Assembly: GCA_963693085.1 (NCBI GenBank)
Contig: OY856409.1
Coordinates: 298,038,558 to 298,102,557, forward strand
From: Alisma plantago-aquatica
Taxonomy: Eukaryota; Streptophyta; Magnoliopsida; Alismatales; Alismataceae
Length of the DNA: 64,000 nucleotides
Reading direction: 5' to 3'
The notes beneath the pieces were generated by a model. That model worked only from the letters and a program-made list of their open reading frames with translations. It was not told where the DNA came from and made no database searches. The translations under genes were made by a program, and so were the position numbers. Of the stretch, positions 60,111 to 64,000 are shown piece after piece (position 1 is the first letter of the stretch; each line of letters begins with the position of its first letter).

Positions 60111-61060
60111 ACCGTGACCCGCGATCTTGTTAGTGATTAAGGGACACCACGATCGTGGTTTATTGAGAAGGAGATCACGGTCACAGTTGTTTTCATGATC
60201 GCGGTCTCATTCTATGTATCGGGAAGGTCGTGGTCGAGGGGAATGTGACTTCGAGCAACACTCTCCAACACCACGACCCACAGTGTGAACCTAAAACTTT
60301 GAGTGTTGAGAAAGCACCGCAACTAAGTTAAGGTTGATGAACACACCACGGTCGCGGTTGCAGTGGAAGCGGACCGTGACTCACGGTCTACCTGGTCCAA
60401 CCGTTCCACTTCTCTTCTTCGTTTGTCGGTTGGTGGCGCAAGTTGATCGATTATAGATCTGCTCATCCACAGTCGGTTACCCCATTATTTGTATTTTTAG
60501 GGTTTTTAGTTACTATTTGCAAATGCCACCTTTAAGGTGGTTTGGATATCTAGATAGCAAGAGAAACTGGTGGCGGTGCTATACATGGCTATCAATCAGA
60601 ATAAATTGGTAAAATGAGATAGTGTGTGGGGCGAAATCGGAAGCGGACGGCGGCGGTGGAAAATCATAAAAATGGCGACGAGAAGGGAGAAAATAGGGTT
60701 TTCTTGTTACCTATTTCTCAGATGAGATGATGAAACCGGAAAAGGTTGGCACGGCGGTGAGTCTGCTTCAACAGCAGATTGTCAGTTGTGGCAGAGTGAT
60801 TCTTCAAAGAGGTGGGGTTTAACTTGGCTCGGGAAAGTAAGAAGAAAAAAGAGTCCGAGAAACTAGGGTTATAGAATATATAGTAGAGTGACTGTAACCT
60901 ATCAATCATAGACAAAGAGGGAGTAACCGCGACCACGGTGTGCTCGAGACATGACCGCGGGCCACAGTTTCTTTTGTTCCAAGGAAGACACCGCGGTCGC
61001 GGTCAAGGCGACTAATCGTAGGCACAATGGGTCACAGTATTGGACCTCGGTCAGAGAACT
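60111..61060 (-). repeat. GC-rich dyad words upstream of E3 ORF2
   Basis: Same word family as the E3 LTR array. Clear dyads: ACCACGATCGTGGT (60146-60159, perfect) and GACCGTGACTCACGGTC (60372-60388, 8-bp arms around one base). Further words at 60174, 60197, 60227, 60348, 60926, 60953 and 60991-61004. There is a word-poor gap at 60440-60900 which otherwise holds nothing recognised. Confidence 0.75.
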
Positions 61061-61202
61061 TGATCAAAACAAAACTCGTTTCTCTATTTAAATCATCAAT
61101 TACTCAAAAAGGAAGATAGATATGTACAAAACTTAAGGGAGTAGAAAACTAATCAAACTAAAAGGTAGATAAAAACAAATTTTAAAAGAAATAGCTAAAA
61201 CT

Positions 61203-61228
61203 TAGGTTGCCTCCTAAGAAGTGCTTGT
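61203..61228 (-). promoter_or_regulatory. Conserved post-pol box of E3
   Basis: Minus strand AGCACTTCTTAGGAGGCAAC CTAAG; compare E1 13651-13676 and E2 21807-21829. Confidence 0.55.
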
Positions 61229-61259
61229 TTTAAAGTCTCTAGATAGACTTCATAATCCT

Positions 61260-62483
61260 TCATTCCTTGGGTTTCTCGACTGGGTGTGGCAAATCCTCAT
61301 TTCTTTTCTCAAGTGAATGATTTGGTTCCTCCAAATTGATTTCAGACCTTCTTATAAAAGCTTCATCTTCATAAAATCTTTTTACTCTATGTCCATTAAC
61401 CTTGAAAAATCCTATTTTCTCCTCTTGAATCTTCATCATTCCTGAGTGGTATATCTTCACCACAGAGAAGGGGCCCGACCATCTTGTCTTGACTTTTCCA
61501 GGAAAAAGCCTGATGTTTGAATTGAAGAGAAGCACCTTATCACCTTCACAAACATCTTTGTTCTTTAGGTGGGCGTCATGCCACACGTTAGTTCATTGTT
61601 TGTAAATTTTTGCATTCTCATAAGCATGCAATCTTTGCTCTTTGAGATCTTGTAACTGTAGGAATTTTTTCTGTCCTGCCTTCTCTAAGTCCATATTTAG
61701 AAACTTGATCGCCCAAAGGGCTTTATGCTCAAGCTCCAGAGGTAGATGGCCAGACTTACCATAGATTAATCTGTACGGCGTCGTGCCTATTGGTGTTTTA
61801 TAAGATGCCCTATAAGCCCAGAGAGCATCATGGAGCTTCATAGACTAGTCCTTCCTAGTACAGCTGATCGTTTTCTTCAGTATTTGTTTAATCTACCTGT
61901 TGGATACCTTTACTTGTCCTGAGGTTTGAGGATGATAGTGTGTAGCAACTTTGTGCTTTACCCCATAGTTCTTTAATAACACCTCAAGTTGCTTTTCTCC
62001 AAAATGTGATCCTCCATCACTTATGACAGTGTGAGGCACTCCAAAGTGTGGGAAAATGATCTTCTCAAACAACTTGACCACAACTTTAGAATCACAAGTT
62101 TCGATTGCAACTGCCTCTACCGACTTTGAGACGTATTCAATGACTACAAGGATGTAGTGGTATCCTTTTGATGATAGGAAAGGACCCAAATAGTCTATTC
62201 CCCAAACAACAAAGATCTCCACTTCCACCAATTCAACCATAGGCATCTCACTTCTTTTATTGATATTTCTAGTAAGTTGGCATTCCTTACATGTCTTGAC
62301 AAAAGATGTTGTGTCCTCGAACATGGTGGGCCAGTAAAACCCAGATTGGAGCACCTTTGCAGTTGCTCTTTCTCCACTGTGATGTCTTCCATACGAAAAA
62401 GAATGGCATTCTTTTAGAATTGATGGAACTTCTTCCTCTGGTATACACCTTCGATACAAATTGTCAGAACTCCTCTTAAACAA
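61260..62483 (-). pseudogene. E3 integrase remnant
   Basis: Minus strand. Zinc finger GRHHSGERA...CKECQ, core WGIDYLGPF (first Asp) and ISDGGSHFG (second Asp) are kept. The third catalytic position reads QTSGQVKVSN, i.e. Glu to Lys, a G-to-A change, and NR-stop-IK follows. Another stop replaces Trp near 61845 (TGG to TAG), and TGA near 61590 precedes the C-terminal RWSGPFSVV and VNGHRVKRFY segment, which ends at 61260. Insertion activity is lost. Confidence 0.9.
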
Positions 62484-63023
62484 TAGTGGATCATCCCAAT
62501 AATGTTCTTAACATCATAGAAAAGCTTCTTCTTCTGGTTGTACGTTATGTCAGGTGGTAGTTGTCCACAAGCCAGATAGTTACAGATATCTGCAAACCAC
62601 AGAAAACTCTGCTTATCATACTGAGCCATCAATAGGGATTCATTACCATAATTTTCATTCATGGGTAACTGATTCTCTTCATAGAAAACTATTCTAGACA
62701 AGTGGTCTGTGACCACATTTTCTTTTCCCTTTTTATCAATAATTTCATGATCAAATTCTTGCAACAGTACAACCCACCTTAGCAGTCTTGGCTTGGTTTT
62801 TTTCTTTTACATGAGATAACATATAGCATCGTGGTCAGTATAAACTTTAACCTTGGCTCCTATAAGGTAAGATCGGAACTTATCAAATGCAAAAACAATC
62901 ACTAACATCTCCTTCTCGGTGGTGGTATAGTTCACTTGGGCTTCGTCCAACGTACGACTAGCGTAACAGATGACATGGTGCCTTTTGTCTTTCTTTTGTC
63001 CTGGGAATGTACCTATGGCGTAG
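62484..63023 (-). pseudogene. E3 RNase H remnant, truncated at the junction
   Basis: Minus strand. It begins abruptly with GYAIGTFPGQKKDKRHHVIC, where relatives have D(Y/F)A(I/L)GAVLGQ, so the first catalytic Asp is lost at the breakpoint. YTTTEKEMLVIVFAFDKFRS and VYTDHDAICYL are intact blocks, then a TAA, QEFDHEIIDKKGKENVVTDH, and a frameshift near 62480 into integrase. RT and everything upstream is absent. Confidence 0.88.
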
Positions 63024-64000
63024 CCACCCCAAACTTGAAACATACTTGTCCTCAAGTATGCTCCAACTCAATCTCTCTACAAACTTTCACAAAAAGAAAT
63101 GACAAATGCAATATAAAAGATGATTGTTGCTGAATGGGATCAAAGATGACTAAGTACATGCATCTCACCTCTCTCCTCTCCTTCTTTCACAATCCAATCA
63201 TGAAAAGAGCACAAAGCATATGAACTTCAAATATAGCGCATAGAATACACAAGTTATCCATATTTCTTCCATTAAGTTCCGGGTAAACCGTTTCATGGTG
63301 GCGTTAATCAAAAATGACTAGGAGTGTTGTTTCACATTCATGCATTCAATCTTATATCTCAAATCACACCAAATGACCCACGTGGCTGCGGAAAAGGGTA
63401 AAATGAGCTAAGTTTGATGTTTCCTAGCTCAATGGGTATGAAAGTGGAAGAAAGGGTTGCGGTAAGATTTTTGGAGTGTTTTTACACACTCATCTTTTCT
63501 TTATTTGAATGCTCTTAAACAGGAGCATCCTTTTATTTTCTTTTTGTATTTTGCATTTTTTTTTCTTTCTTGCCCTTGGTGTAGATAGGGCATATGGTGG
63601 ATAGAGTGAAGTGGGGAGATAGAGATGTGGCCACCCCAAATTTTTGGAGGTGGCCACGGCTAATATGTGCACTTTGGCATCTTTTTATGAGGCGGAGGGG
63701 TATGAAGATGGTGGGAGAATAGTCAGGTCAAAGAGGGGTCATTGGTATGATTTTCCACATAAGACATCCTGCATGAGAATTAATCCAACACTTCATCCAC
63801 GATATCACACCACATGAATGAACAAAATGAAATTGATATATCAAACAAGTAATTCCACAAACACTAAGCGTTCAAGGCTTTCTCAATTTCACAATTCAAC
63901 CAATTCAATCACAATCATAAGAGAGGTGATGCACATGTAAAAAGTCAAACATTGATACCACTTAGCAACAAACAATGGTGATTCACTTGCATTTTTCAAA
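63021..64000 (-). other. 3' UTR and PPT of another Athila/Tat-like element (E4)
   Basis: Minus strand. The run ACTTGAGGACAAGTATG then TTTCAAGTTTGGGGTGGCTA is the Tat/Athila signature that precedes an LTR. The upstream sequence, including a GTGGCCACC hairpin and an A/T-rich noncoding run, is typical 3' UTR. No LTR follows; instead E3 RNase H begins. Confidence 0.6.
63627..63657 (-). other. Strong hairpin in the E4 3' UTR
   Basis: GTGGCCACCCCAAA and TTTGGAGGTGGCCAC pair with a loop of about 2 nt and one mismatch. It probably forms an RNA structure in the transcript; its role is unknown. Confidence 0.7.

Larger units (their letters stand above)
49588..63023 (-). mobile_element. Athila-type element E3 (mid-pol to 3' LTR, minus strand)
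   Basis: Minus-strand order: RNase H, integrase, post-pol box, GC-rich dyad array, TATA, ORF2, two C48 protease domains, 3' UTR, PPT, LTR. It is interrupted by a solo LTR at 53896-57092. gag, protease and RT are missing because pol is fused at 63023 to another element. The downstream LTR edge is uncertain. Confidence 0.75.

Overview
The window looks like a repeat-dense, heterochromatic stretch of a flowering-plant nuclear genome. All recognisable coding matter is transposon-derived: Athila-type Ty3/gypsy pol and ORF2 genes, large noncoding LTR elements with tRNA-Met-type primer sites, and a plant LINE tail with a C-terminal RNase H. I see no host gene, rRNA, convincing tRNA, organelle DNA or CRISPR array. 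Every coding relic is broken. The species cannot be named from the sequence alone.

Layout. (1) 1-8622: a noncoding, LARD-like LTR element (partial 5' LTR, PBS, 4.4 kb interior without genes, PPT, 3.3 kb 3' LTR). It sits inside the gag of (2) an Athila-type element 'E1' (8623-19025, + strand): gag-pol in one frame with 23 premature stops and no frameshift, a palindrome array, a TATA box, an env-like ORF2, a 3' UTR and a 1.5 kb 3' LTR. E1 in turn appears to sit inside (3) an older, heavily frameshifted Athila-type element 'E2' (19026 to about 23.3 kb). This makes a three-level nest whose left halves lie outside the window. (4) 24.9-25.1 kb: a TA-rich microsatellite. (5) 25.4-28.8 kb: inverted arms enclosing a degenerate 220-270 bp satellite and a 5'-truncated LINE (minus strand). 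(6) 29.0-30.9 kb: another inverted-repeat pair. (7) 30.9-37.9 kb: AT-rich, nothing recognised. (8) 38.0-45.3 kb: a minus-strand LARD-like element whose LTR faces a second LTR copy, giving a palindrome with arms of about 2.2 kb. (9) 45.3-49.5 kb: AT-rich, nothing firm. (10) 49.6-63.0 kb, minus strand: Athila-type element 'E3' with pol, array, TATA, ORF2, two Ulp1-like (C48) protease domains, 3' UTR, PPT and LTR, interrupted by a 3.2 kb solo LTR. (11) 63.0-64.0 kb: the 3' UTR and PPT of another Athila/Tat-like element fused to E3 pol.

Most striking pattern. In all three Athila-type elements the stretch after integrase follows the order: short conserved box, array of short palindromic motifs, TATA box, start of ORF2. 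The motif sequence differs between elements. In E1 and E3 the same element-specific motif family is also arrayed in the LTR upstream of the LTR promoter position. In E1 the motifs are 15-bp dyads in pairs 21-22 bp apart, with pairs about 73 bp apart in the LTR. I infer a private regulatory system that would drive both the genomic RNA and an ORF2 transcript. A second unusual point is the pair of tandem C48 protease domains carried by E3.

Decay is dominated by transitions at likely methylated cytosines: most E1 stops are TAG or TGA where Q or R is expected, and catalytic D, E and C residues are replaced by N, K and Y.
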